This document shows, in pieces, positions 27,923 to 37,214 of a stretch of 64,000 bases of DNA. Each line of letters opens with the position of its first letter. Position 1 is the stretch's first letter. The stretch is taken from contig JAJDDY010000089.1 of assembly GCA_029260075.1 (NCBI GenBank), positions 1 to 64,000 of the forward strand, in the 5' to 3' direction. Under the pieces are notes generated by a model that saw only the letters and a list, made by a program, of their open reading frames with translations, searched no databases and had not been told where the DNA came from. The translations under genes and the position numbers were made by a program. Source of the DNA: Phycisphaerae bacterium. GTDB lineage: Bacteria > Planctomycetota > Phycisphaerae > UBA1845.

Positions 27923-28960
27923 ATGCCGGAAGATTCCCTAGCTGACCGCCGCACGCACCGGGTGAGTCGCTCGCGCTCCCGTTGCCTTGTTGTCGCAACC
28001 GCGGCGCTCGCCCTCACCAGTGCTGTTTGGGCTGGTGCGCCAACGCCGAAGCAGGATGCATATCGCCGAACTGCCCCGCTCGAATGGGGTCTCTATCAGA
28101 TACTCTGGTCGCGGGAATACAACGAGCAACTCAAGACGGAGTTGAGTCGCTTCGCATCCAAGCCCAACTACGTCATGTTCTATCGCGACCTTGGACGACC
28201 GTTTCCGAAGTTGGCGATTGATAGCATCGACAGCCAAGGCGCGACGACCATCGTGTCACTCGAACTTTGGCAGTGGCATGGCCAGCGTAAGGGGTCGTAC
28301 CTGCCGGCGATTCGCGACGGTGAGTTCGATAAGTTCTTCCGCCGTTGGGCCATGGCCGCCAAGACTGACGGACGGCGTGTGCTGTTGAGGTTCGGTTTTG
28401 AATTCAACGGCAACTGGTTCACCTGGGGTGGCGATCCGAAAGCGCTTGTGGCTGCATGGCGGCACGCGCACGATATTTTCTCCGAAGTCGGCGCCACAAA
28501 CGTCGAGTGGATCTGGTCGCCGAATGTGACGAGCGTGCCAGAGACACCCGCCAACGCCATGCACCACTACTACCCCGGCGATGCGTACGTCGACTGGGTC
28601 GGGGTCGATGGCTACAACTTCGGCGACGATCACGACCCTTGGCATAAGTGGCAGTCGTGCGCGTCCGTGTTCGACGGTGTGCTGAAGGATTTTCAACAAC
28701 GCTACCCAACGAAGCCCGCGATGTTGGCTGAGTTCGGCTGCGCGCACGGCAAACCCGGGCAGCGAGGGCCTTGGATACGAAACGCCCACGCGGCGTTGAT
28801 CCAATACCCGCAGTTGCGTGCGGTCATCTGGTTCAACTATGACAAGCGCCGAGAGCGAGAGCCCAACTGGCGAATCGACGTAACAGCGGCGTCGCTACGT
28901 GCGTTCAACGAATCCTTCGCCGCACCGCAGGTACGCAATCGGGCAGCACGGACAAAGTAG
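27923..28960 (+). CDS. Exported glycoside hydrolase, GH26-like (beta-mannanase type)
   Basis: A 345-residue protein with a signal segment (CLVVATAALALTSAVWAG). The body is a TIM barrel resembling GH26: the acid/base Glu near residue 159 in LLRFGFEFNGNWFTWGG and the nucleophile Glu near 270 in AMLAEFGCAHG, with NVEWIWSPNV, YYPGDAYVDWVGVDGYN and RAVIWFNYDK at the expected strand ends. The family usually cuts beta-mannan or related glycans; the substrate here is not known. The frame is open further upstream, but the ATG at 27923 gives a proper signal peptide and follows the previous gene by about 100 bases. Confidence 0.85.
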   Translation: MPEDSLADRRTHRVSRSRSRCLVVATAALALTSAVWAGAPTPKQDAYRRTAPLEWGLYQILWSREYNEQLKTELSRFASKPNYVMFYRDLGRPFPKLAIDSIDSQGATTIVSLELWQWHGQRKGSYLPAIRDGEFDKFFRRWAMAAKTDGRRVLLRFGFEFNGNWFTWGGDPKALVAAWRHAHDIFSEVGATNVEWIWSPNVTSVPETPANAMHHYYPGDAYVDWVGVDGYNFGDDHDPWHKWQSCASVFDGVLKDFQQRYPTKPAMLAEFGCAHGKPGQRGPWIRNAHAALIQYPQLRAVIWFNYDKRREREPNWRIDVTAASLRAFNESFAAPQVRNRAARTK

Positions 28961-29189
28961 TCTGCGGAGCAACGAAGAGGCTCCGGTATGCAAGAGCCTC
29001 CAGCCCGGGTGAACCGCCGGTGCAAACGGCCTCCGCACGTGCCCACTTCCACCCCCAATCGATTGACTCTACACGCACGGTTGCGTTGCCATCGGAACCC
29101 GTCTACGCTGGCGGGCGCGAGTGAATGGCGCTGCCCGGCACGTGCCGCCACCGTCGCGATTTCCCACGAAACTCGGCATGGAGCATTGC
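28961..29189. other. Spacer before the M16 pair
   Basis: No gene seen. Positions 28977-29006 can fold as a short hairpin (GAGGCTCC...GCAAGAGCCTCC). GGAG at 29180-29183 is the ribosome-binding site that decides the start of the next gene. Confidence 0.5.
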
Positions 29190-30449
29190 ATGAGCAACAT
29201 CGTTCACGACACCTTGCCGTGCGGCATTGAATATGGCGTCATGCACCTGCCCGGCCGGCACATCGTTTCATTCCAGATACGAATGCTGTCCGGCGTCTGC
29301 CTGGAACCGGACGACAAGCTGGGTCTCGCTCGACTGCTCAGCCACACGATCGACATGGGCACGGAAGCGCACACCGGTCGCGAAATCGCTGACGCTTTCG
29401 ACGCCATAGGAGCGTCGCACGGCGGCGGTACCGGGCGTGAAACGACGACGTTCTCCTGCACGACCCTGCCGGATCACTTTGAACGGTCGCTCGAACTCCA
29501 CGCCGAATTCCTAAGAACGCCCACGTTTCCTACGGACGTTGTCGACGTGCACATCGACCTGCAGAAACAAGAGCTGGTCGCATTAGAAGACGATGCGTCG
29601 TCGTTGGCTGACAAACTGATGGGCGAGAAAGCCTACGGATCCGTGCTCGGGCGCCATGCCCTGGGCAACGAAGCCTCGCTCGCGCAAATCACGCGCACGG
29701 ATATCCACGATCATTGGAAGTCCAACTTTTGTGCGGGACGCATGCTTGTGACGGTGGCGGGACCGATCGAACCGAAACGGGTGGCTGACCTATTGCAACA
29801 ATCGTTCGAGGGGTTTGGTTCTCAGGAGCGCAGCGGGCGCGAGCCGTTCAAAGGCGACTTCGCACCTGGGATGTATCACCAAGACAAAGACCTGGAGCAG
29901 GAACAAATCGGTATCTGCTGGCCCGGCGTCGACGCGACGCACGAGGCGTTCGCAACCCAACAAATTCTTCTCGGCGTCTTGTCGGGCGGAATGAGCGGAC
30001 GGCTGTTCACTGAGGTACGGGAAAAGCAAGGTCTTGTTTACTGGGTCAGCGCCTGGCAGGAGACGCCGCGCAACACGGGCATGCTCTTCATGGGCGCTTC
30101 AACCATGCCGGACCGCTGCGATCAGACGTATCGAACGCTGCTGCGTGAAGTGGAACGTATCGCTGAAGACCTTGAGCAAGACGAACTCGATCGCGCCGTC
30201 ACAGGACTGGCGGCGCACCTCGACACACGCGGCGACAGCACACGAGCGCGATGCGGCGAATTGGCCAACGACATTTTCTTCTTCGGCCGACCGATATCGC
30301 ACGAGGAAAAGATCGGAAAACTTGAAGCCGTAACGATTGACTCGATACGGACGTACCTTAATGACTATCCGCGCGACCGGTTGTGTGTGGTCACGCTTGG
30401 TCCGAGGGCACTCGCGGACGAAGCGGTGAGAACGCGAAGGATGGACTAA
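29190..30449 (+). CDS. M16 peptidase family subunit lacking the zinc motif
   Basis: A 419-residue M16B-type protein. The zinc-binding HxxEH is degenerate: the corresponding site reads His52-Thr-Ile-Asp55-Met56 (LLSHTIDMGTEAH), so metal binding and proteolysis by this chain are unlikely. The distal substrate-binding Arg/Tyr pair is kept in LFTEVREKQGLVYWVSAW (Arg near 276, Tyr near 284). In known bacterial and mitochondrial M16B heterodimers, one subunit brings zinc and the other brings Arg/Tyr. The partner gene at 30659 has the opposite pattern. GGAG six bases upstream fixes the ATG at 29190 rather than the ATG at 29178. Confidence 0.9.
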   Translation: MSNIVHDTLPCGIEYGVMHLPGRHIVSFQIRMLSGVCLEPDDKLGLARLLSHTIDMGTEAHTGREIADAFDAIGASHGGGTGRETTTFSCTTLPDHFERSLELHAEFLRTPTFPTDVVDVHIDLQKQELVALEDDASSLADKLMGEKAYGSVLGRHALGNEASLAQITRTDIHDHWKSNFCAGRMLVTVAGPIEPKRVADLLQQSFEGFGSQERSGREPFKGDFAPGMYHQDKDLEQEQIGICWPGVDATHEAFATQQILLGVLSGGMSGRLFTEVREKQGLVYWVSAWQETPRNTGMLFMGASTMPDRCDQTYRTLLREVERIAEDLEQDELDRAVTGLAAHLDTRGDSTRARCGELANDIFFFGRPISHEEKIGKLEAVTIDSIRTYLNDYPRDRLCVVTLGPRALADEAVRTRRMD

Positions 30450-30464
30450 GGAAGAAGAGTTATT

Positions 30465-30602
30465 GGATCACCGGCTGGAAGCCGGTGCCACACAGAATGC
30501 CACACAATGTGCCACAGCGGATGCCATACACAGGTGCCACAGAGAATGCTACACCGGGTGCCATGCAGAATACTACTCAGGGTGCCATCGAGGGTACCGC
30601 GG
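30465..30602. repeat. REP palindrome extended by degenerate 12-base tandem repeats
   Basis: A family B palindrome (30465-30493) is followed by about eight further units of 12-13 bases that start GCCACA or GCCAT and end in AAT or GGT: GCCACACAGAAT, GCCACACAATGT, GCCACAGCGGAT, GCCATACACAGGT, GCCACAGAGAAT, GCTACACCGGGT, GCCATGCAGAAT, ACTACTCAGGGT, GCCATCGAGGGT. The units look like an expansion of the palindrome's own GCCACAC tail. Confidence 0.75.
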
Positions 30603-30658
30603 CCGTTTGCCGCATCCGTAGAATATGACATCAATCGAAACCGAGGACGGATCGACCG

Positions 30659-31933
30659 ATGAATAGCCCCTATACACAACATACGCTACCCAACGGATTG
30701 CGCGTGGTGATCGAGACGATGCCCGACGTGCGCAGCGCCGCCGCCGGGTTCCTGGTTCGCACCGGGGCACGCGACGAGACGCGCGACCTCGCCGGCGTCT
30801 CGCACTTCCTCGAACACATGATGTTCAAAGGAACGCCCAACCGAACATGGCGCGACATCACCATCGACTTCGACCGCATGGGCAGCACGTACAACGCCTT
30901 CACCAGCGAAGACTGCACGGTGTACTACGGATGGGTGCGACAGTCCGACATCGAAAAACAAATCGCCCTGCTGGCTGACATGATGCGATCGGAAATTCCT
31001 GAAGAGGAGTTCGGCAAAGAACGCAAGGTCATCCTCGAAGAAATCGCCATGGCCAAGGACAGCCTGGAACACCTCGCGTTCGATTTCATTCAAGACAAGC
31101 TTTTCGCCGGACACCCCCTCGCCTGGCCGATTCTCGGGTATGAAGACACCGTGGCAGACATGTCTCGCGACGCCCTGTGGCAATATTTCCAGCGTCGATA
31201 CGCGCCCGACAACATGATCCTGATCGTCGCCGGAAATGTTGATCCGAATCACATCATCGACGTCGCAGACAAGCTGTGCGGCGGTTGGGCGGCATCGGGT
31301 ACCGACTCGCAGCGCCAACCACCGACCATGAAAACCGGCACCGACGTGTTCACGCTCGACCGGTTCAATCAGCAGATCATCGCGCTGTCGTTTCCCTCGG
31401 TAAGTTCACGCGACGAACTGTGCGAAACCGCGGGCGTGGCGGCGTCTATTCTCGGCGGCGACAACTCGCGATTCTTTTGGAACATCGTTCAGGAGGGTAT
31501 CGCCCCGCGCGTCGGTGCCCACTGCATGGACTATACCGACTTCGGCGTCATGATCCTCTACGGTTCGTGCCAACCGGAAGGAATCCCTGCATTATACGAC
31601 GCGATCAAAGAACAAGCCGATAAGATCACCCGCGACGGCGTCAAACCGGAAGAGGTCGAGCGGGTCAAGAACAAGCGACGCACGGGTCTCGCCGTCGAAG
31701 CGGAAACGCCATACCATCGACTCACGCAGTTGATGGACGACATGGAGCAATACGGCGAACCAAGGACCGTGGATCAGCGTTTGGCCGAAGTGGATGCGGT
31801 GACCGTGGACTCCATCGCCAACTATTTCGAAGCCTACCCCATCAACATCGGCGGGCACCTCGCCAGCGTTGGACCGAGTCAGTGGCCCAACACCGAGGGC
31901 GAACCGGGCGGCAACGGCGTATCGACGGCGTAG
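30659..31933 (+). CDS. M16 family zinc peptidase (catalytic subunit)
   Basis: A 424-residue M16B peptidase. The inverted zinc motif HxxEH is intact at His49-Phe-Leu-Glu52-His53 (SHFLEHMMFKGT), with the distal Glu in KVILEEIAMAKD about 76 residues later. The C-terminal half lacks the usual R..GL.Y substrate motif: the aligned stretch reads FWNIVQEGIAPRVGAH. This complements the preceding gene, so the two probably form an obligate heterodimer that degrades or processes peptides. There is no clear signal peptide on either chain. The intervening 209 bases hold a REP palindrome and tandem repeats. Confidence 0.93.
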   Translation: MNSPYTQHTLPNGLRVVIETMPDVRSAAAGFLVRTGARDETRDLAGVSHFLEHMMFKGTPNRTWRDITIDFDRMGSTYNAFTSEDCTVYYGWVRQSDIEKQIALLADMMRSEIPEEEFGKERKVILEEIAMAKDSLEHLAFDFIQDKLFAGHPLAWPILGYEDTVADMSRDALWQYFQRRYAPDNMILIVAGNVDPNHIIDVADKLCGGWAASGTDSQRQPPTMKTGTDVFTLDRFNQQIIALSFPSVSSRDELCETAGVAASILGGDNSRFFWNIVQEGIAPRVGAHCMDYTDFGVMILYGSCQPEGIPALYDAIKEQADKITRDGVKPEEVERVKNKRRTGLAVEAETPYHRLTQLMDDMEQYGEPRTVDQRLAEVDAVTVDSIANYFEAYPINIGGHLASVGPSQWPNTEGEPGGNGVSTA

Positions 31934-31966
31934 GATCATCATGACTCGATCAAGGCTTGACCCATT

Positions 31967-32800
31967 ATGACCGCCACGACCGAAACGCTGGACGTCAAAG
32001 TTGTCTATAGCGCCGGCGGACCAAGGCGTAAGCGCCGGCGTTCAACGTCCCCGCGCCCATCCGGAGGCTCCGCGCAGCGCAGTCGCCTTCCGCTAATCCT
32101 CGTTGGGATGATGAGCCTATCGTTCGCCGGCGCGTTGCACTATGCGGCGTGGTGGAAGGTCGACAAGAAGCTGTACCTTCGCCTGATGATGTTCGGCGAA
32201 TTCCCCATGGACGCGCAGGCGACGGCTGGAAAAATGTTCCCATCGAATCGCATCGGGACCAAGACCAAGCCAACGCAAGCGAAGTCCGCACCCCCTGCCT
32301 TCACCGTGTCATCGCAACAAATTGCGCTCGGGGGCAGCGTGTATGGCTGGTTGACCCTCGCGGTAATTTCCACCTGCACGCTCGCGTTGTCGGGTGGATC
32401 GATGCTCGGTCGCCGGTCGGGTTCGTTCATGCGCATCCTGGCGTGGCTCGTGGTGACCGGCACGCTTGGTGGGTTGGGCTGGGGCGCTTGGACGTACGGG
32501 ATGCAGTACAAACCGAACGAGTTGCGGCTCGCGATGGGCGGTGTCGTGCTGCTTGCCGCCGCGCTGGGCGTGGCGCTGGGGCGCGGCGTGCGCCGCTGGA
32601 CCTATATCGCGTCGATCACAACCATTCTGTGGGCGGGTGGTAGCGTAGCCGCACTCTACTTCGCCAAGCAGTACGGTTGGCTCGAGCCGGATCTTGTCCC
32701 CGTCGAAACGACAACAAAGTTCATGGCCGTCGTATTCGCCGCCCACTCGGCGTGGGGTTGGTTGCTGCTGCCTCTCGCCTCACGTGCATCGCGCTGGTAG
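31967..32800 (+). CDS. Integral membrane protein of unknown function
   Basis: A 277-residue protein that I do not recognise. A basic, Ser/Pro-rich N-terminal tail (residues 17-43, PRRKRRRSTSPRPSGGSAQR) is followed by a transmembrane helix (LPLILVGMMSLSFAGALHYA), a loop of about 55 residues, and five further hydrophobic segments ending at LLLPLASRASRW. There are no catalytic motifs or Cys pairs. It starts 33 bases after the M16 catalytic subunit and may be co-transcribed with it. The codon composition matches the neighbours, and the clean membrane pattern supports a real gene. Confidence 0.75.
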   Translation: MTATTETLDVKVVYSAGGPRRKRRRSTSPRPSGGSAQRSRLPLILVGMMSLSFAGALHYAAWWKVDKKLYLRLMMFGEFPMDAQATAGKMFPSNRIGTKTKPTQAKSAPPAFTVSSQQIALGGSVYGWLTLAVISTCTLALSGGSMLGRRSGSFMRILAWLVVTGTLGGLGWGAWTYGMQYKPNELRLAMGGVVLLAAALGVALGRGVRRWTYIASITTILWAGGSVAALYFAKQYGWLEPDLVPVETTTKFMAVVFAAHSAWGWLLLPLASRASRW

Positions 32801-32885
32801 CACCGCGTTCCGGCACGTTCCATCTCCTGCGACGTGCAATTCGCACCCAACGAGTGCTCTGTCATCGCTCTATTGACGGGTTCGG

Positions 32886-32963
32886 TGGGCCATCTTTTTA
32901 GAGGTGGGGGAGTCGAATCCGGTGTCGATTCGACTCCCCCAAGGCTAAAGCCATGGGCCACCC
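32886..32963. repeat. Family C palindromic repeat
   Basis: Starts TGGGCCATCTTTTTAGAGG, continues GTGGGGGAGTCGAATC with its complement GATTCGACTCCCCC, and ends GGCTAAAGCCATGGGCCACC. It is the fullest family C copy, with three hairpins in series. The 80 bases before it contain no gene. Confidence 0.78.
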
Positions 32964-32979
32964 AGACGGGGTTGGCAAT

Positions 32980-33051
32980 GCCCGCTTCCTTACGGTCGCG
33001 GCTCTGATCGGCCACACGGAACCCGACGTCTTAGCTGTGACAAGGCACTAG
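32980..33051. repeat. Family A element end; supplies a stop codon on the minus strand
   Basis: On the minus strand it reads GCTAGTGCCTTGTCACAGCT, then AAGACGTCGGGTTCC, then a hairpin arm AGAGCCGCGACCGTAAGGAA. The other half is missing and family C abuts it. The TAG at 33050-33048 is the stop codon of the large amidohydrolase gene, the same arrangement as at 7233 and 47002. Confidence 0.78.
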
Positions 33052-36000
33052 CGCCCCGTCAAGCTCGGCGGTCCGTTCAGTTCACCAAGAGGCGGTAGCT
33101 TTGGTTCCGGACGGTTCTTGAACTTCTTGTAGCTCTCGGTGTGCATACTGGTCAATTCTATCGGCTTGCCCGCGATGAACATGTGCGACACCTGACTAAC
33201 CGTCTGCAGCGGCGTATCGGTAGTTACGATCAGGTCAGCCAGCTTGCCGACCTCGATCGAACCGACTCGGTCGTCGATGCCAAGAATTTTCGCGGCGCCG
33301 AGCGTCAACGCATATTCCGCCTTCTCGCGCGACAGGCCATGCGCCACAGCCATGCCCGCTTGAATCCCGAGGTTGTACGCCCCGCTTGCGCTTTCCGACG
33401 CGAAGCAGAACCGTACGCCGGCGCGGTCGAGCACGCCGGCGCATCGGTAGACAGCGTCCCACGGCTCGAAGCGGCCGCGCGGGTAACTCAGAGGCGTGCC
33501 TAGAATCACGGGAATGTCTTTTTCCGCCAGGATATCCGCAAGCTTCCACGACTCGGTCGCCCCGCCGAGTATCGGGCGAAGTTCGTGCTTCTCTGCGAAC
33601 TCGATCGTTTCCAACATCTGCTTATAGCCACCCGCGCCAAAGACCACGGGCTTCTCGCCGCGAACGTAGGGCACCATGGAATCGAGGACGAGGTTGATTT
33701 CGAAATCGACGTCGGCGTCCGTCTTGGCCAGCGCCTTCACCTTCGCGTAATGCTTGGCTTGCTCCATGAACTCATTGAGTTCGCGCATGGCATCCGTGTG
33801 ATCTTTGGTGCGTTGCTTCCGCGTCTCTTTGGGCATCCGCTCCGGGAGTGACGGCACCGTCATATGAAGCGCATAGTCGTCAACGATGAGCATTTCCGGC
33901 GCTGTCCAACCATCAAGACGAATCACGGCGCTTCGTCCCGCAATTTGCACGGCGCTACCCCCACGACGACGTCCACCGGCGCTGGGCTTGGTGAGCGCTG
34001 TCGTAATGCCCGCCGTTCGGGCGACGCGCATGAGTTCGCTGTGCGAATGTACGGCGCTGGCGGCGCGGAGGTGCGGGGCGAACTTCGCAATATCCGAGCT
34101 GTCCTGTGACGCTCGAATCGAACCGATCTCACCCAAGCCGAGGCTCCCGCCCGCGTCGATCAAACCCGGGTATACATGCATGCCCGATGCGTCGATAACG
34201 CCGGCGCCGGGTGGAATCACGACGTCGGTGCCGACGGCGTGTATGCGATCTTCGATGATCACGACGGTCGCGTTCTCCATGGGCGGGGCGCTGATCGGAT
34301 GAACCGTAGCCCCGGTGATGGCGTAGGCGCGATGCTCGGTCGCAGGGATCGTCATGTTCGTCGCATGCCGCAGATTGAGCATACCGGCCGGTTCGGTCGG
34401 CTCGGGTCGTAAGTCTTCGAAGAACACTTCGCCATCGATAACCGTCATGATGCACTTGCTGAACGTGTTGAGCGGGTGGCCGTTGAAGATGGCCAGATCG
34501 CCGTCCTTTCCGACTTCGAGACTGCCCACGCGATCGTCGATCAACAACTGCATGGCCGGATTGATCGTCACCAGACGAAGGGTCTCGTTTTCCGTCAGGT
34601 TACCCCACTTGATGCTCTTGGCCGCCTCTTGCCCGAAATAGCGAATGGTGTTCGGTGAATCGGAATTGATCGAGACGTTGATGCCGTGGTCGGTCATCAG
34701 CGCCGCGTTGTACGGGATCGCGCCGTAGGCTTCGAGTTTGTACGCCCAGAAGTTGGAGAACGTCGACGCCCCGCTGCCGTGTCGAGCGATTTCCGGTGCA
34801 ATGCGATACCCTTCGAGCACGTGCTGCAATGTGCCGATACGAAAACCATAATCCTCCGCCGTCGCGAGCAGGCGGAGGATTTCGTCGCTGCGATAGCAGT
34901 GCGAGTGAACGGTCAGCTCACCGGTCAAGATGTCGCGCATGGCGTCGAGGCGCAGATCGCGGCGCGGTGGGACGACGTCTTCGCCAGCGCGCGTTCGAAC
35001 TTCGTAGTCTTCCCACTGGGCTTGATAGGCTTTGCCCGCTTGAAGCGCCGAGCGAATGACCGCCTCCACGCCCATTCGCGTGTTGGGGAATCGTTTGCCC
35101 CACGCCATCGGCCGGTTCGACTGTTTGACGTTTTCGCCGAGCGCGAACTTGATCGTGCGCGGGGCATCCGTCAGAAGCATCTCAGCCGCCGACCGTCCGT
35201 ACTTGGTCTTGACGATCGCGTTTTGACCGCCGATGGGGTTGGCCGAACCGTGCATCACATGGTGCGTGGTCGTTCCGCCGGCGGCTGCGCGGAAGATGCC
35301 GACGCTCGTGGGATCGATCAAATCGCCAATGCGTACTTCGGCGCTGATGGCCAGTGCCCATTCGTTGACACCGCTGAGGCCAAGGTGCGAGTGACAGTCG
35401 ACGAAGCCGGGTATGATGAATCGCCCCTGCCCATCGATAACCGTCACGCCCTCCGGAACTTCGAGGATTTGTCCGATGGCTTCGATCTTCCCGTCGCGGA
35501 TTAGGATGGACGCGTGATCCAGCGTCGGTCCGGTGACCGGAATGATCGTGGCGTTTTGGATCAGCACGTTCCCGCCCGTCTTGGTCTTGGGGATGCGGTC
35601 GGCTTTGATCTCGGAAGCAAACGTGGGGCCGGCGTCACGCTCCGGCGATTCATCACCCGAAGACTCATCCGACGCCCCGGTCTCATCGTCCTTGTCGACG
35701 ACTTGATCACCGGCGTCCGCCTTGCCGTCCTTGTCGCCGCCCTTCTTACCGTTCGATTCTTCGTCCTCAGGGAATTCGAACTTCTTACCATCCACGACCA
35801 CGTACCTGACCTTGGATTCCTTATCAGTGATCGGCTTGGTCATCAACGTGATATTCGCGATGCGACCCCGCGTCATCGAACCGATCTGGTCTTCCACGCC
35901 GAAGATAGACGCGGCATTGACCGTTAGCGCCGCCACAGCCACGTCTTCGGGAAGTCCGCGCTCAATGACCATGCGAAGGTTGTCGAACAGCTCGGAGGGC

Positions 36001-37214
36001 TTGTCGAAATCGCGCGTACGCAGCGCAAACGGAATACCCGCTTCGTGGAGCCGGACGGCGTTGCTCACCTGCTCTTCCCAAAGTCTGGGCAGCTCCTTGC
36101 GAACTTTGAGCGGTTGATAGATCTTCTTTTCGTCCTTCTTGTCCTCGCCTGCCTTGTCCTCGGATTGAAGTTCGTTCGACACCTTACGGGCGTCGCCCCG
36201 ACGTTTCTTCCCCTTCAAATTCTTGCCATACTCCGGCTCTTCGTCGAACTTGACGCTCACGATCAACGGGATGTGCTCGTCTCTGATCCGATCAGCCACC
36301 TTCCATGCTTCCTTAGCACCGCTGATCACGATTCTCAGGTTGAACTCTTTGGTAAGGTCCAAGGCACGCCGGATTTCGTTTTCGGAGTTGGCTTCGAAGA
36401 CCAACGGTTGAGCTCGCCGAAGCACGGGCTCGAGCGCTTCCAACGCCGCGTCGACAGGAGCGCGTCGGGCCGAGCGAGGGTGTCGTTGAGTAAACTTGCG
36501 TACCTTCACGCTTCTGGCGGTGTCAAGCATCACCTGCCGAAACTGAGCGAACACACCGAGCAGCGTTAGGGGATAGCTTCCGTCCTCGCCGGTGCTGAAC
36601 GACCCGTGCATGGCTACGTTGTCCGCCAAGACGCTACGGCGAATGGGAGCGTCCCCGAGCATGAGTACGTCACTCGATCCGGAAAAGATGCCGTCGCGCG
36701 GCGCTATCAACGCTGCGGTGAAGCCGGATTGACGATACGCATCCAGCGACTTTTCTTCCGGGTTGTACAGATCGACCGCCCGCAACTCCGGACGAATGCC
36801 GCGCCGGTTGGCGAACCGGGTCGCGGGCAACGGACCTTGTCGCGGGTCGGGGTTCTCGTCCTCGATTCGCGTTCGATCCGCTTCAGTCCGCTCGTCCTCG
36901 GACACACCGAGATGCGCGTGCGCGTCGATGAATCCCGGATAGGCGATCAAACCCTTGCCGTCGACGAGCACGGCGTCCGCCGGGATGGTCACATCCACAC
37001 CGACGGCCACGATCCGACCGTCGGCGATCACAATCGTCGCACCCTCGATCGTTGCGCCCGGCTGAGTGAACGCCGTCACATCGGTGATCGCCATCGGCGG
37101 ATCGACTGCGGCAAACGACTGCGGCGCAGCCCCACCTTCGCCCAAGCGCAAACCGCCAACCATCGCCACCGCAACAGCGACCATAATCCACCGACCTCTG
37201 ACTTGTAGATTCAT
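33048..37214 (-). CDS. Exported protein with three tandem amidohydrolase modules
   Basis: A 1,388-residue protein with a signal-like N-terminus (WIMVAVAVAMVGGLRLGEGG). Module 1 has GFIDAHAHLG with His99 and His101; module 2, around residue 605, has GFVDCHSHLGL; module 3, around 1,020, reads GLIDAGGSLGL, so its metal-binding HxH is gone. Each module starts with the composite beta-sandwich (I.DGRI.AVG) and ends with G.IE.GK.ADL. An acidic, Lys/Gly-rich linker (about 485-525, DEESNGKKGGDKDG...) separates modules 1 and 2. The usual planctomycetal or Bacteroidetes versions I know of carry one or two modules. The start is the ATG with AGGA nine bases upstream; the frame is open further but without similarity. 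Confidence 0.87.
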   Translation of the reverse strand: MNLQVRGRWIMVAVAVAMVGGLRLGEGGAAPQSFAAVDPPMAITDVTAFTQPGATIEGATIVIADGRIVAVGVDVTIPADAVLVDGKGLIAYPGFIDAHAHLGVSEDERTEADRTRIEDENPDPRQGPLPATRFANRRGIRPELRAVDLYNPEEKSLDAYRQSGFTAALIAPRDGIFSGSSDVLMLGDAPIRRSVLADNVAMHGSFSTGEDGSYPLTLLGVFAQFRQVMLDTARSVKVRKFTQRHPRSARRAPVDAALEALEPVLRRAQPLVFEANSENEIRRALDLTKEFNLRIVISGAKEAWKVADRIRDEHIPLIVSVKFDEEPEYGKNLKGKKRRGDARKVSNELQSEDKAGEDKKDEKKIYQPLKVRKELPRLWEEQVSNAVRLHEAGIPFALRTRDFDKPSELFDNLRMVIERGLPEDVAVAALTVNAASIFGVEDQIGSMTRGRIANITLMTKPITDKESKVRYVVVDGKKFEFPEDEESNGKKGGDKDGKADAGDQVVDKDDETGASDESSGDESPERDAGPTFASEIKADRIPKTKTGGNVLIQNATIIPVTGPTLDHASILIRDGKIEAIGQILEVPEGVTVIDGQGRFIIPGFVDCHSHLGLSGVNEWALAISAEVRIGDLIDPTSVGIFRAAAGGTTTHHVMHGSANPIGGQNAIVKTKYGRSAAEMLLTDAPRTIKFALGENVKQSNRPMAWGKRFPNTRMGVEAVIRSALQAGKAYQAQWEDYEVRTRAGEDVVPPRRDLRLDAMRDILTGELTVHSHCYRSDEILRLLATAEDYGFRIGTLQHVLEGYRIAPEIARHGSGASTFSNFWAYKLEAYGAIPYNAALMTDHGINVSINSDSPNTIRYFGQEAAKSIKWGNLTENETLRLVTINPAMQLLIDDRVGSLEVGKDGDLAIFNGHPLNTFSKCIMTVIDGEVFFEDLRPEPTEPAGMLNLRHATNMTIPATEHRAYAITGATVHPISAPPMENATVVIIEDRIHAVGTDVVIPPGAGVIDASGMHVYPGLIDAGGSLGLGEIGSIRASQDSSDIAKFAPHLRAASAVHSHSELMRVARTAGITTALTKPSAGGRRRGGSAVQIAGRSAVIRLDGWTAPEMLIVDDYALHMTVPSLPERMPKETRKQRTKDHTDAMRELNEFMEQAKHYAKVKALAKTDADVDFEINLVLDSMVPYVRGEKPVVFGAGGYKQMLETIEFAEKHELRPILGGATESWKLADILAEKDIPVILGTPLSYPRGRFEPWDAVYRCAGVLDRAGVRFCFASESASGAYNLGIQAGMAVAHGLSREKAEYALTLGAAKILGIDDRVGSIEVGKLADLIVTTDTPLQTVSQVSHMFIAGKPIELTSMHTESYKKFKNRPEPKLPPLGELNGPPSLTGR

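Noticed and set aside
34686-35504. Plus-strand frame of 272 codons opposite the triple amidohydrolase
   Set aside because: The opposite strand carries clear conserved motifs throughout; this frame is a GC-codon shadow with no recognisable domain.
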